A stretch of DNA of 64,000 bases from Dryomyza anilis (taxonomy: Eukaryota > Arthropoda > Insecta > Diptera > Dryomyzidae). Where the stretch lies: the NCBI GenBank assembly GCA_951804985.1, contig OX638131.1:39312044-39376043 (forward strand), written 5' to 3'. The notes under the pieces are model-generated. The model did not search any database, was not told the DNA's origin, and worked only from the letters and a program-made list of their open reading frames with translations. Of the stretch, positions 1 through 12,106 are shown one piece after another (positions within the stretch are counted from its first letter, which is position 1; each line of letters starts with the position of its first letter). The position numbers and the translations under genes were made by a program.

Positions 1-150
1 TTCGAAATATATATTTACACAATATTATCAAAACCAACTTAGTTTTATTGAAATCAAATTGTAAGATAATAAATACATTTTTTAACAAAAATAAAAATGA
101 GGTATTGGAATGATTGTTGGGCTGATATTATCTATGAAAAGATATTTACA

Positions 151-209
151 GTCGCTGGGATCGAACCCGTGACCTTTCGGCTTGTACTCCAACGGAACGA
201 GCCACCGAC
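151..209 (-). repeat. tRNA-like SINE head remnant
   Basis: Read on the minus strand, this holds a polymerase III B-box (GGGTTCGATCCC) and an anticodon-arm-like stretch related to the SINE heads elsewhere in the window. The two ends (GTCGGTG and CAGCGAC) can pair at six of seven positions like an acceptor stem. The body and tail are missing. A functional tRNA is unlikely because the D-arm is eroded. Confidence 0.5.
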
Positions 210-565
210 GCACAATGGTTCAGAAACGTTATTCATCGGCCAAAACTCTGTATCTTTTAATGTAGTGAATATTTTTAATTGTGTTCTTTTTTCTTTGATT
301 AGAAATTGTTGAAATATGTTTTTAACAGGAATTGTAACCGTTACTGTTACTTATACTGTTATCCGTTTCATACCGTTTCATATGCAATACCGTTACTGTT
401 ACCGAATTAATGGAATTGCATCATGCCATTTACCGATATAAAGTTTACCGGTAAAATACCGGTATGAAACGGTATTTTGCCTTTAAAAAATGACTCACTT
501 TTTGTTTTAATATGAAAAAATACCAGAAATCTGCGAACTCCCTACGAACTCCCTACGAAAAACTA

Positions 566-780
566 CTAGCTGGACCCGCACACATCTTCGCCCGTGCTAA
601 GTTTTTATAAATGCAATACTATATCGTTTTTAAAGTGTGGTTACAATCACGCAATATCTATGTCGCCGTTTTTCCCGCCCTCATTGAACGTAGCGTAGTA
701 AAAGCTGAGTTTGCCCACTTTTTCAACACTGCTCTTAATAGGTCAGGAGCAGAGCTGTAAATGTAATGACTACTTAACGA
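566..780 (+). repeat. Dispersed repeat starting CTAGCTGGACC, fragment
   Basis: It starts CTAGCTGGACCCGCACA and continues with CGTGCTAAGTTTTTATAAAT. The same start is seen at 8629 and 23545, with a diverged version near 8502. The class is not certain; the start and the tail seen in the 23545 copy resemble RTE-type or derived non-autonomous elements. The right boundary is approximate. Confidence 0.45.
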
Positions 781-1917
781 TTACGATTCTTCAGTATGCG
801 TAATCAGTAGGCGTAAATAAATTGGATGTTTAGATTATTTTCAGATTATTTGAAAATAATCAAAAACCAATAAGAAAAGTTTGGTCAAATGGGACATTTT
901 GATGTAAAAAAATTGTGATAGTTGGTGTGATGAAGTTAGTAAAAATTATAAAAGTTATAGTCGGTCTAAGACGACTATAAATTCATAAGGAACAATATGA
1001 GATAATGTGTGCGGTTACAATTTAAAGTAATGTATACGGGCTATGCTTCCTTGATCAACTTTTACCTCAATTGATTTTGTACGTAAACCTGTTTTTCAGA
1101 TAAATGCAATTAAGTTAACCTACCTTTGTGAGTTTTTACCTATTTTTTCACTTTTTAAGCCGCCATATCTCGGGAACCATATAAGCTAAATGTCCAAAAT
1201 TTATAAATTGACTTAGTTTAATAAGGTACAGCATTTGTACCAAATTTAAATTATTTCTGAGGGGGTAGGGGAACTCCGTTCGTTGATTTAAAATGGAATA
1301 TCCCAATATTTGATACTAATAAATATATTTTTTTGGTTTGAAATTTCGAACCTTGTTTTGAGTATCTAATATTATCAATCATGCAAAATAGTAATAAAAA
1401 AAAATTAAAGACAACAAAATTTTTTGATGTTGTATATACTAAAATTGGAATAGAAAAAAAAATCAACTTTGGGTAATTATACAGCGCAATCTAATAGATC
1501 GAGAGTTTTGGCCGATGAAAAATGTCCGTCTGAACACGAAATATATAGTAAAAGTAACAATATATGGTTTATAACATTTTAATAGATCTATATTGTAGTA
1601 ATTATAATAAAAAAATTTAACTGTAAATAACATTAAGAAAAAAATGTCACAATCATAAATGAAAATTTCCGTATTTTAAGAAAATGTTTGTATTTTTGTT
1701 TTACATTATTTATAATAAATAATATAGAACTTCAGGCTTTTCAAGAACATTTTTCTTAATATTAAGAAACTTTGTTCTGAGTGGATTTATGAGAAATTTT
1801 TATGAAAAAGTATTAAAAACGAATAAATAAAATAAAGTCTTAGAAAGTCTAAAGATTTTACAAACAAATTATTAATTTAATTACTACATCACAGTCAAAT
1901 TTTTACGATGTAGTTAT

Positions 1918-2284
1918 TGGCTGCATTCAGCGACCTGAGCAATTGTAGAGCTGTTGATCAATTTGAGCATGAATGGCATGATTCTCTCAACATGTTTAGT
2001 GAGCGGTCGCCATTTTTTCTAGCATGAAATTTTTATTCTACATTTACGCTGCCTTTGTTATCGATGACATTCCATGACATCTTAACTCAAAAATTTATAA
2101 ACAAAAATGGATTTAGATTGGAAAATATGTTTTCAAACAATTAAAAAGTTGTATATAACTTTAATAAAATATTAATAATAAATTATTTTGTAAATTGACT
2201 GCTGAGGTAACAGTGCATTCAGTAAAAGTGAGCAATTAGTTAGTGAGCAGTCTCACAGTTGTTGAGGTCGCTGAATGCAGCCAT
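1918..2284. mobile_element. Short TIR element (MITE-like)
   Basis: The outer ends are inverted repeats: TGGCTGCATTCAGCGACCT on the left and its complement AGGTCGCTGAATGCAGCCA on the right. The interior has further copies of an AGTGAGC motif. No coding capacity. A target duplication is not clear, so the superfamily is open. Confidence 0.6.
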
Positions 2285-2597
2285 TGTTTCGCATTATTGC
2301 TATACATTTTTAAAATTTCTTTAAACTCGAACTTTGGTTATTTTTACAAGCTTTTTTTTGGAATTGATTCGATTTGGTTATATTACGAAAATTCCGAATA
2401 TATATTGCTCAAATTCGTTACGAAAATGTGTTCCATATCTTGTAAAATTTTTCGCATCTCGATTTCAACATATGACGTACTTATAATAATATAAAGGTCA
2501 CAATTGCACCCCATTCAACGAAAACATTTAAATAATTCAAGTAGAAAATAATAATTTCCAATAGGTATTATGCCTAACATAATTTTCTTTAACTATA

Positions 2598-3376
2598 TAT
2601 TCGTCGTCGTTCAGTGAAAAGACTTTTTCGAAAATATCGAGATAAGTATGCCACTATCATAAACATGAACTCATCTTTACGTTGCAAAAGTACTCGGAGT
2701 CCTACAACTTACCAAATCGAAAATATTAAAAATGAAAAATCACTAACTCTAAATATTTAAAAAATCAGTTCAGTGAAAAGTACTCAAGTCCACAATTAGC
2801 ACTTAAAAAGGGGCCTTTCAAATCTATTTTGGACTAAAACTATGGAAGAAGATCTACATGGACATTTCTTATCAAAAAATAATATAATATACCATAATAG
2901 CGGCATAAGAAATCAGTCAAATTTATCAAGTACTTAGTGATATTTCACTGAACTGCAATTGTCGAAATCTGAATAAAACCGTGCTGAGTCCACAAAAATG
3001 GTATGATTAAAACGGTGCCGAGTCCACAAAAATGGTCGGATTTCAACGATTTTTGGATTAAATGATAGATATTATGCAGTTTTTTCATCTCCAATTCAAA
3101 CTAAAATCAGATACTATTATTTGGATAAACAGGAGCACTGTTACTGTTTTTATGGGACTTAGTGATTTTTCACTGAACGATAAAGAAATGAAGCCAATGA
3201 CGGTCCTGCGTTTGGTCCAAACATTTTTTTTTTTGCATTTTGTAGCGGAATATATTGTATATACTACAAGCTTATTTGAATCCAAAATATTCTGATTTTT
3301 TACGATAATTTATATTTTTAATATCATTTATCTTAATACTCACTAAGTGACTTTTCACTGAACGACGACGATATAT
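2598..3376. mobile_element. TIR element with TCGTCGTCGTTCAGTGAAAA ends
   Basis: The left end TCGTCGTCGTTCAGTGAAAA is mirrored at the right end (TTTTCACTGAACGACGACGA) about 760 nt away, both next to TATA-type flanks. Inside, the CAGTGAAAAGTACTC motif and a GCCGAGTCCACAAAAATGG motif each recur. Open frames on both strands at 3062-3295 are interior repeat artefacts. Non-autonomous DNA element, class not assigned. Confidence 0.6.
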
Positions 3377-3379
3377 AAA

Positions 3380-6300
3380 TTTTAAAAGGATGTGGCAGGG
3401 TTAATATATATAAATAACCACACACAACTAATAAAATAAGCAATTACTCTGTTTTTGCATATTGCAAAAACATTGCCTTAATTCATTTTATCGATTATTT
3501 CTAAAAAGGGGACCGATGGAATTGTAGAAAAAAGAAAAACCACCGAACCGAAGTCTCACACATGGTTTTTACTGCCAGTGCAGCACAGCAAAGCACAGCA
3601 CATGTTTTGCGTTATTGTAACTGGTATCTACGAACTGACGTGATTAGAAATGAAGTACAAAAAAAAGAAAAAAATAAAAACAATCAAGAAAATAATTAAA
3701 ACAAAAAACATTACAGCACATCATTAAGTGAATAAAGCAAAGTAAAATAATAATAAAAAACAGCAGAAACAATATATAAAAGTTTCTCTTTGACGAAATC
3801 AGAGCGCAAATAATATGCAATAAAAACATTATAGAAATGCGTGAAGTTTACGAAATTTCTAATGCATTAAAATTTAATTGTAATGGCTAAAATTGAAATG
3901 GCTCAAAGAAAAATCACACAAGTCAATGGTAATTTGCAAAGCATAAGCGCAAAGATACAAATCCATCGCAAATGCACGCATCTATCTGTCAGATACAAAG
4001 TTTCGAGCAGCTCTTTTGCGGCTAACTAACAAATGCAGCAGGAATTGCAATTGGACGCACTTTTCTGCACATTCTGTACGCTCTCCATTGATACGCTTGC
4101 GCGGCCACTACGTCTGCCGAAGCCATTGTATCTACCAGATACGAGATACATGTTGATAGTAATGATTTAAAGTGTTTATTCAGACAGATTTTACGTTCGA
4201 GTCGTGACGGGACTCTAGAGTTAGGTTAAGGCAAAATGGGCGGGAGGGTGGTAACTGCTGTCCGGAGAGAAGTGCTGAGATATCTATAACATTTAATACA
4301 TAAGTGGGAACATTGTTGTAAATGAAAATGTAAATACTAAGAGAGTCACTTGACTTTGTTGAGCAGTTGTTGGCGTTATCGCTGCTATAGTTGTTGCTTT
4401 TCCTGTTTTTCACTTTTAGCAATAAATTTTCACGATTATCTTAAAATTAACTACTCTAAGTATTCCGGTTCTAAACGGTTTGCGGTTGCCGTATATCTTA
4501 TGGATCTCTTTTAGCGTTGCGTTACGTTGTGTTGCGGCGGATGCGGCTTCCACTCGACTCGGCTCGAACGCTTCGCTGAGCGTTGAGCGTGCGGCCCAAG
4601 CTTGACCGATTTTGATCATGAATCTTTCTTTAAATCTTTATTTTAATTTACATACTCGTATTTTATTGATAAAAAATACATAATGTATGGATTTAATTTT
4701 AAATGTATCTCATAGATACTTTCACGTATTTGATATTAGATAGCATATTTTAAATTATAACAACATAAAAAAGAACAATTAAATAATTTCATTTACTTTT
4801 TTTTTGTTTCTTCTTGTTTTTTTCAAAGATTTTTCACAATTTTCGTTTATTTTTTGTTGTTTGTATAGTTTAGCTATGCAGCGATGCGTCGCGTACAAAA
4901 TACAATGTTTGGAAAAACTTTTTGCTTCTTCCTGTTCTCCGCACTACAAACACCACTTGGCACGACTAGCTAATTTTAAGCACAAACGTTTCCCGGTGAG
5001 CACCAATCTAAGACTGACTGTGTCCACAACGGCATTGCTCAGAGCTACCTTTCGAATCGAGTGCTTGCGCAGAGATACAAGATACAAAAATGTTCTGTTG
5101 GAATGTGTGCACTGTTAGCAACAGTGCGCTCTGGTTATGGAATAGCATGTGCTCTGTTGTGAGCGGCGCACTGTTGGCAGAGCATAGAGAGGTATTGCCT
5201 TGACTCGTGGTGTCTTTTATAGTGGAAACCGCAATTATTTTTTTAGAGTTGGTGCAGTAATCGTACGTCAACTATATCCTAACAAAGTGCAGCATTTTTG
5301 TATTTGATGCTGCTTGTGCTGCTCTGTATCCTATGAGGCATGAATGAAGCCAATTACTTACCGTAAAGGTGAATTAATCAATATACAAAAATTAATAAAC
5401 GTCCGACCAACAAAATGTTTGGTTTCGCACATACATTGTAGTTTTTTGGTTACTAAATCAAATCAATAAAAATGTGTTGCGCTAAAAATAGAACTCCTTG
5501 GTGGATTTTTTATTAAATTTGGACATAATGTTCATCTCCCGACGCACTATGGGCCAGAAACCGCATTAGCGTCTCATAAATACTTTAGGTCAAAGTCATC
5601 GGAAATGAATGAAGTAAACGGTTTTATAAAGATAAATGATTGAGTTTTCATAATCAAAAACATTTTTTGTACTATTTTTATTTTAAATATACGAAACACA
5701 TGCTCAAACTTGAAATCTTTTTTTTAAAGATTTTTTGTGAAATATTTTTAAATTGCCTTTTTTCGAAGTGTTTCGAACCAAAAGTATATTATGTGATACC
5801 ATTTTGGAAAGGTATGATATTCAGATTCCAAACAGTGTTTTTAAAATTATTATGATATGCTTACGTACACTGTAAAAAAATAAAGAGTAGGTGCATATTT
5901 TAAATTCTTAAACTTATACTTTGGTTAAATTTATAACTACTGCGCTGTCGAAAGAAACTTTAATGGTTATTCATAAAAATGGATGCAGAAAATATGTCAG
6001 AGCCCAAAATGAAAGACGGGTCAAAAAAAAAAAAATATTTTATTTTTGTAAAAAAAAATATTTGTATATCTAAATAGTTAATTAAATATTGTTTGTGATA
6101 CTACTTACGTCCTGACAAACATTTCAATGTTTAAAAAAAATTGGTGGAGCCGTTCAGAATTTATAGTAATTTTATTAAACGCATATTTTAACCTCGAAAA
6201 TATGCGATTAATACCCTTCATTCTAATATTTATACTATGTGAACATACTATATGGCAGTAATACAAATAATTTGACACAAAAATCATCAAAATTGGTTTT

Positions 6301-6440
6301 CCGTTTATGTTTTATTTCGTTTTTCCTCAATGGACGAAATACAAGAAATTGCAATTTTACTACAGTTGTTATTCTAGGATTATGCACTGAACTTGATATA
6401 TGAACAATTTCACTTCCGATTCTTTCCATTTTTGGAACAG
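3380..6440. other. Low-copy region with a 5'-UTR-like patch on the minus strand
   Basis: This stretch has little of the recurring repeat content. Between about 4150 and 4620, and again around 4880-5330, it is noticeably more GC-rich. On the minus strand from about 4610 downward it looks like a fly 5' leader (many GCTCGAGTCG-like words, then AAAAGTGAAAAACAGG). It could be an untranslated first exon of a minus-strand gene lying left of the window. There is no coding evidence; frames at 4416-4619 and 4180-4422 show no domain. Confidence 0.25.
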
Positions 6441-6456
6441 AGTAAGATATAATCAT

Positions 6457-6640
6457 GGTCGGCCTCAGCAGTCCAGAGGTAGCGCGCTGGACTTGCATTC
6501 TGAAGGTCTCGGGTTCGAATCCCGACTTGGGCATGGGCGCTCGTGGTGATATTAACCACAAAATAGTAGAGAATAGATTTCACATGGATATAGTCTGTCT
6601 GAGTGCTGTGGATCTTAGTAGATATTCAAAAAAAAAAAAA
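6457..6640 (+). mobile_element. tRNA-derived SINE with A-tail and perfect target duplication
   Basis: The element begins with a tRNA-like head (about 6460-6532): T-arm TCGGGTTCGAATCCCGA, a possible TGC anticodon, and acceptor ends pairing at six of seven positions. A short unrelated body and a run of about 13 A follow. The 12-bp sequence AGATATAATCAT occurs exactly at 6445-6456 and 6641-6652, a target-site duplication typical of LINE-mobilised insertion. The open frames across it (6455-6712 and 6235-6561) are artefacts. The tRNA-like head could be mistaken for tRNA-Ala, but the D-arm does not fold well. Confidence 0.82.
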
Positions 6641-6892
6641 AGATATAATCATTATCTAACTAAATACAAAAATTCACTTATTTATCTAACGAAATTCAAA
6701 AGTTACAGTTGAATATGTGGCAAAAATTATCATTTTTCAAAAAAATGAAATTTAATATATGAAATGTGCCACTCCCTGAATTCCAATTCCGCCCACTTTT
6801 GGAGTAGTGTAAGATACAGCCATACAATAATTTAATCCAAACTTTTAACTGTTTATCTCTTAAAAGAAAAAAGTTATAGATAAATAAGTGCA

Positions 6893-7872
6893 CGATCAAA
6901 AAAAAGAGCTCTCCCAAACATAATTTTGCAGGCATTACATATATCTTTGGAGCTTTATGCAAACAAAAGTATTATTTCATTTTCAAACATTATTATAATA
7001 ACAGCCAAACATATTTTTGTTTTCGTTCAAACATATTTATGTTCAGAATAAACAATTTTCATCTTTATTGCAAACATATATATTTTTAAATGTGAAAAAC
7101 ATTTTATTTACACGTAAACATATATATGTTTACATTTAATTTTAATGTAAAAATAGTAAATTTAGTGCTAATATCTTCTATACACAATATTCGTTTTTTC
7201 CCTTTTTTAAAATTACATTTTTATTATTTATATTATATAATTATAACTTAAACTTTTATTTTTTTTATTACACATATTTTATTTATACTTATTATTTCCA
7301 TTTATTGTTCCTATTTTGAGTTCAGTGAATTACGGATAAATTGGATATTTCACAAGCAGCCGCTATCTGGTATTAACAGTAATTGGCGGTACTTAAATTC
7401 ATAAATTCATAAATTCATCCACCAAAAGGAACTTTTGAACTATTTGAAAAGTATTAATGTGAATGTTACTGAGTGCCAAAAATAGGCAGCGTTCTTATTT
7501 AATTGTGATATCGTTATGCCAAACATACATATAATCTAAATAATGCTATTATATTTAAATTCGTTGTCACCCAGTAACAATCACGAATAACCAAATACGT
7601 TGGGTGTGTTAAATAGCGGAAATATCAAACATACATATATTAATATCTGATGAAAAATGTATATTTCTACAGAAACATTACTATAGTAAATTCATGTAAC
7701 TCCGCGATTAAAGCAATTTAAATATTGTATAATAATATTTCAATCTGAACAAAATAATAATACAATTCAATTATAATGTAATGTAATTAGATATTACTCC
7801 CAATATTTATGAGGTGATTTAGAATTACATTATAATTACATTCAAGCATATTCAAACAAATCTCTCTATCCG
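6893..7872 (+). repeat. Dispersed ~1-kb repeat, copy A
   Basis: This stretch matches 15063-16035 over nearly its whole length with small indels, from the GAGCTCTCCCAAACATAATT start to the ATCCGTGTGTTAA end. It is AT-rich, with many AACATA words and no coding capacity. No TIRs or obvious target duplication were seen, so the class is unknown. Confidence 0.7.
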
Positions 7873-7899
7873 TGTGTTAAAAATACCTTTTTTCAATTT

Positions 7900-8500
7900 T
7901 CATACAAGAAAAGTGCCACTTTTTTTATATTTTCTCCATTTTTCACCGAAAAATGTGTATAACTAATAACTATTCGAATCCAAAATTGCATTCATTTATT
8001 TCTGTTAACAATGCCAGGGTTATACATTAAACTTTTACATTTGAAACTGCCACTCCCCCTTTTTCAATTCCGCCCATTTTTATTAAAGGATAATGTATGC
8101 GACGCAATAGTGCCTTCTGACCCACTGTGCGACGTAAGCTTGCTCTAAGATAGGATTTATTTTTATATTCGACTCCAGTGATGTTTTTGCGCGGTATTGA
8201 AAAACGTGGGGTGGCAACTCCCCTATAACCAAAACCTTTAATTCCTATAATTCCTAAAAAAGTATACTTACAATACACACTGGTTGGAAATCACAATGCA
8301 TACGTTTATCTTAAATAGATAACACATTATTGAAATGTGTCTTTTTCAATGTTGTACTTGTCCATAAACAGGAATGAATAACCTAAATATATTTTCCATC
8401 CCCGATAAGCCGATAAGTTAAGATAATCACTATCGCTGTATCATAACAACAAAAAATATAAATATCTATGTAATAAAAAATAAAACAATTATTATAAACG
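7900..8500. other. AT-rich sequence, no gene seen
   Basis: It contains a word resembling other sites in the window (GCCACTCC...CCGCCCATTTTT near 8050; compare 6765 and 8828), probably from one decayed repeat family. The minus-strand 83-codon frame at 8027-8278 has no recognisable domain. Confidence 0.3.
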
Positions 8501-8501
8501 A

Positions 8502-9118
8502 GGTGGACCTGTACACAGCTTCGCCCATACGAAATTATTGTAAATACAAATACACTACCAAGCCTCTTTGTTGAATCACGGCGATTAACATGTTAAATAT
8601 GATTCTTGTTTTTGATTTTTATACTACACTAGCTGGACTCATGTACAACGTTGCTCGTGCTAAGTTTTTGTAAATTCAAAAATATATCTTTTTAAAGTTA
8701 TGATACGATTTTTACAACTCTGCTCTTAGTAGGTCAAGAGTTATATCTATTTTAATGTTTTGGTTATATTCTACGTGATAATTGCAGTTTTAAATATAAA
8801 CATTTGTTTCGATTTCTATAAGTAGGTGCCACGCTCCATTGTCCAATACCGCCCACATTTGATAAAATATTAAAAACCTCAATATACATCCTGGGCCAAT
8901 TTTCATGACTGGGGCCATCTTAAGTACATAGATATATGCAATTAAAACGTTCCGGTTTGCCGCGTCCATTTTTGTATCTTAAGCGACGAATTTCAATCCT
9001 GCCTAGTGCGCTGGAGAAGAACACCCTTTCCAAATTTCATGTTCCTAGGTCAAAGACAGGCATGTCAAAAACGCGGTCCGCCATCCTTTAGTCTGCGCCC
9101 GCTAATACTTTTTAAATA
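8502..9118 (+). repeat. Two CTAGCTGGACC-family fragments
   Basis: Related starts occur near 8502 (diverged) and at 8629 (CTAGCTGGACTCATGTACAA). The second runs as unique-looking sequence up to the solo LTR at 9123, which appears to have inserted at or near its end. No coding capacity. Confidence 0.4.
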
Positions 9119-9122
9119 ATAT

Positions 9123-9606
9123 TGTTACGATAATCATTAATAAATGAGACGCAAGACAATTCAGCGCATTAAGCAATGTGTTAGAGAGAGACAGAAGATC
9201 ATACAGCGCACTAAGCAATGTGCGAGAAAGTGATGGATGATCAGCACATTAAAACACATGAGTGCGAATAAGATGGCAATAGCATGCGTCATTCACGAAA
9301 CGAGTAGAAGGTTCTCGAAACGTGTCGAACTGATGCCTGCAGTATATAAGGCCGTCGCATCTAAAGCACAGCACTTCAGTAGTGATTGGAAAGTGGTCGA
9401 GTGCATCTCGTGTGTGATCAATGTCAAATTAAATAGTGGACATGCAGCATTTGCTAGAATTTGTTATTAGTAATGTTGTTTTTTAAAGTGAATTAATAAA
9501 GTTAATTGTTATAATTTAAACCAATCATAAGAGTGTTTTCATTTTGTACACAATCCAGAGATACGAACTTGTAGAACAGTTTTCTGTAGACTGAATTTTC
9601 GTAACA
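9123..9606 (+). mobile_element. Solo LTR of a gypsy-like retrotransposon, copy A
   Basis: The element runs from TGTTACGA to TTCGTAACA, with the TG...CA ends of an LTR, and is bounded by ATAT on both sides (9119-9122 and 9607-9610), a 4-bp duplication usual for Ty3/gypsy elements of flies. Inside are a TATATAAG box at 9343-9350 and an AATAAA signal at 9495-9500, as expected for U3 and R/U5. No internal retroviral genes follow, so it is a solo LTR left by LTR-LTR recombination. The 77-codon frame at 9237-9470 is not a gene. A second copy is at 58518-59067. Confidence 0.85.
9343..9350 (+). promoter_or_regulatory. TATA box within the solo LTR
   Basis: TATATAAG lies in the U3-like part of the LTR, about 150 nt before the AATAAA signal. 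It would be the retrotransposon promoter. Activity in the solo state is unknown. Confidence 0.5.
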
Positions 9607-9618
9607 ATATTAAAAATA

Positions 9619-9747
9619 ATGGCGCATATTCATAGACAATTTTAAGTCAACTTTAAAATTAAAATCAGCTTTTTCACATAGAATAAAATGTCAAAAAGCT
9701 GATTTTAATTCTAAAGTCACTTTAAATTGTCTATGAATATGCGCCAT
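9619..9747. mobile_element. Near-perfect hairpin MITE
   Basis: The two halves are inverted copies of each other (ATGGCGCATATTCATAGACA at the left, its complement at the right), with about 55-nt arms, few mismatches and a loop of roughly 15 nt. There is no coding capacity. It lies 9 nt beyond the solo LTR. The target duplication is ambiguous. Confidence 0.75.
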
Positions 9748-9749
9748 TG

Positions 9750-10690
9750 TATTTTGAATATTTTTAATTTTGTTTTCCGGCATTTAAATGATTATTATGT
9801 ATTATTGTGCATTTTTGTGCAGCTTCATGTATCCAATTTAAATTGCCATATAAGAAATTAAATTACTAATATTAGTTAAAAACTTATTAATTTATTAAAA
9901 AAAATCAATGTTTTTGTAGGTACATTATTTTCCAAAATTTAATAATGAGAATTTGATAAGTTTTTAATATAGAGTCTTAATTTATTTTCCTAATTGTCAT
10001 TTTAAATATTATACATGGCGTTGCACAAATCGCATAACAATAATTTTTACCTTTTTATCATCAAGTAATATTTTTTTTAACCAAGAGTCTTGCTTTTCAC
10101 AAACTGAAATTGGAATCATTTACATTTTGTTTTTCAATAAGTAAAATTTTTTGTATTAGAGACATTCCACACAAAATCTACAAGAGTTCAAGATTAACCT
10201 TCTCCAGAGATACAGTAGTCCAAAGTTTAAAAAAAATTATCAATAATCACTTTTATATGGTTGTAGAAAAAACTCTTGAACTTAGAATGTTGCAAAGGTT
10301 AATAAAACCAACATCGTCATAAATCCTATATCCGAACATTTTCGCAATGGTCATTGGTATTGCAATTTAAATTAATTGTTCATAAAAAGGAAAACTTTTC
10401 AAATTAATTCAAATATCAAATTGATATACGGTATTTTAAAAAACAAACTTTTTTAATGTGTTTAAGAATTGTTTGTTACGAAAATCTAAAAAAATTGGTA
10501 ACCAGTCTGCCATGTGATTTATGACGCCAAGTTTTCTCGAACTAACTTGTATAACAAAAATCCAATCTTGTTGGTAATTTTTATAATTTCGTAATTTTCG
10601 TAGAGTAAAATTTTATGTTAGTATATTTAAACATTTTCAACATAGGCATCGCAATGTTTTTCAAATAAATCTCGATATATTTGAATTCTT
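9750..10690. other. AT-rich sequence, no gene seen
   Basis: No domain, RNA gene or clear repeat was found. The 70-codon frame at 10110-10322 has no recognisable features and ordinary AT-rich composition. Confidence 0.3.
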
Positions 10691-10970
10691 AAGTGTTCGA
10701 AGGAAATTCATGGCCTGATTCCACCAGGTCATATTTTCTCTCGTTCTTCTCGGGCATCAAACCATGCCCTTCCCTTCGTAGTCCACTCTAACAATCTCCC
10801 TGCGGCTGTTTTTCCGGATATTGTCAAGTTCAAAACAAACATCTACCAACACTACACCATCTTTCATCCATCCTAATAACCTATAATCCTTTCTTCGATC
10901 AACACTGTGCATTGCTTGAATAGGGGACATCCCCTGAGCGTTTGTTAATGAGTTGAAATAAATAAGTCAA
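10691..10970 (+). pseudogene. LINE 3' end, internally deleted
   Basis: It matches the C-terminal coding end and 3' tail of the LINE at 33873-34880: the frame gives EIHGLIPPGHIFSRSSRASN and, after a deletion, NLPAAVFPDIVKFKTN. It then shares the GATCAACACTGTGCATTG tail. The 5' part, with the catalytic reverse transcriptase domain, is absent, as is usual for 5'-truncated LINE copies. Confidence 0.7.
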
Positions 10971-11329
10971 AAGTTATATCATTTGAATACTCTTGATTAT
11001 ATCAAAATCACGCTCTAGTTTGACAGAGAGATATATATATATATAACAATCGCTCATTTTTTATGTTAAGGGTCAAATTTCAAAATCAGTCAGTCAGATT
11101 ATACCATATTCTATTTTGAATTACTAAAACATTTATATTAGCTCGCTTTGTTGTCTGTCTGTTCGATACAAATTTTGTAATGGATTTTAAACTAACTTCC
11201 CTATGCGCTAGAGTCTTTTAAACATTGCCTAGAACTGGATGAAAATGCAATATTATCAATTTATTTTCTGCCTGTTCGTCATGGTTCTGTAGGCATGGTT
11301 CTATATTAAAGACACTTTGAAAAATGATT

Positions 11330-12106
11330 ATACCCTACACCTATGAGGTACAGGGTATATTAACTTTGTGCATATATTGTAACGCCCCTTAGGAGGCGTT
11401 TCCGGTATGGAAAAGTATATATATTCTTGATCAGCATCACTACCCGAGTCCGTTTAGCCATGTCCGTCTGTCTGTCTGTCTGTCCGTCTTGCTGTCTTGC
11501 TGTCTTGCTGTCCGAATACAGAATAACTTGAGAAATACTGATCAGAATGCGATGAAATTTCTCAATATATTTTAGCCAAAAGTAGGAACTGAGTTTGAAA
11601 ATGAGCCAAATCGGTCAACGGACACGCCCACCTCCCATACAAGTCACTTTTATATAACTCTTTCGGAACTAATAACTCGAAAAGTATTCAAGGTATAGTT
11701 ATAAAATTTAAAACATATTATTATAATTCACCTAAAAATATGTAGTCCAAAAATGGGCGTGATCCGCCCACTTTTTTTTTCATTATTTCCCGGGTTTTCA
11801 TAGTGGAAAATTGATCCGTAAATTATTAAAATCAAATGTATGAAATATTAGCCTTTCAAAATTTTAAATATAGGCGTGGTCCGCCCAATTATATTTTTCA
11901 ATTTTTTTTTTTAGTTTTTTATACTTTATATAATTTTTTTTAATTTATGGGGATATAAGACGTAAATTTCTGATATATGAATAATATTCTGAGGGTTAAT
12001 ATCCCCACCAAAGGTGTAGGGTATTCCATAGTCGGGCCCGACCGACTATAAAAATCCGCCCCATGTGACCGAACTTACCCATGTGACCTAACTTTCCCAA
12101 CTCGTT
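11330..12106 (+). mobile_element. mini-me-type repeat, copy 1
   Basis: It starts ATACCCTACACCTATGAGG, has the TATATATTCTTGATCAGCAT core, a GTCT/GTCC proto-microsatellite and a Y-rich CCGCCCA segment, then the GTCGGGCCCGACCGACTAT end and a CCCAACTCGTTTT terminus. These are the hallmarks of dipteran mini-me elements (TA and GTCY proto-microsatellites). Non-coding. Other copies are at 17804, 21461, 48281 and 50177, with a decayed one near 26130. Confidence 0.8.

Larger units (their letters stand above)
1..1915. other. AT-rich non-coding sequence with repeat scraps
   Basis: No gene is seen. Around 340-480 there are many diverged copies of a TACCGTTAC/GGTAAAATACC-type motif in both orientations. 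A short mini-me-like scrap (AGTCGGTCTAAGACGACTAT) is near 960. The rest is AT-rich low-complexity sequence. Confidence 0.4.

Noticed and set aside
4804..5118. 104-codon frame MFLLVFFKDFSQ...
   Set aside because: Composition follows the T-rich local DNA, there is no domain, and it overlaps an equally long frame on the other strand.
6460..6532. Candidate tRNA-Ala (TGC) gene
   Set aside because: The T-arm is good, but the D-arm does not fold, and the sequence is the head of an A-tailed insertion with target duplications.
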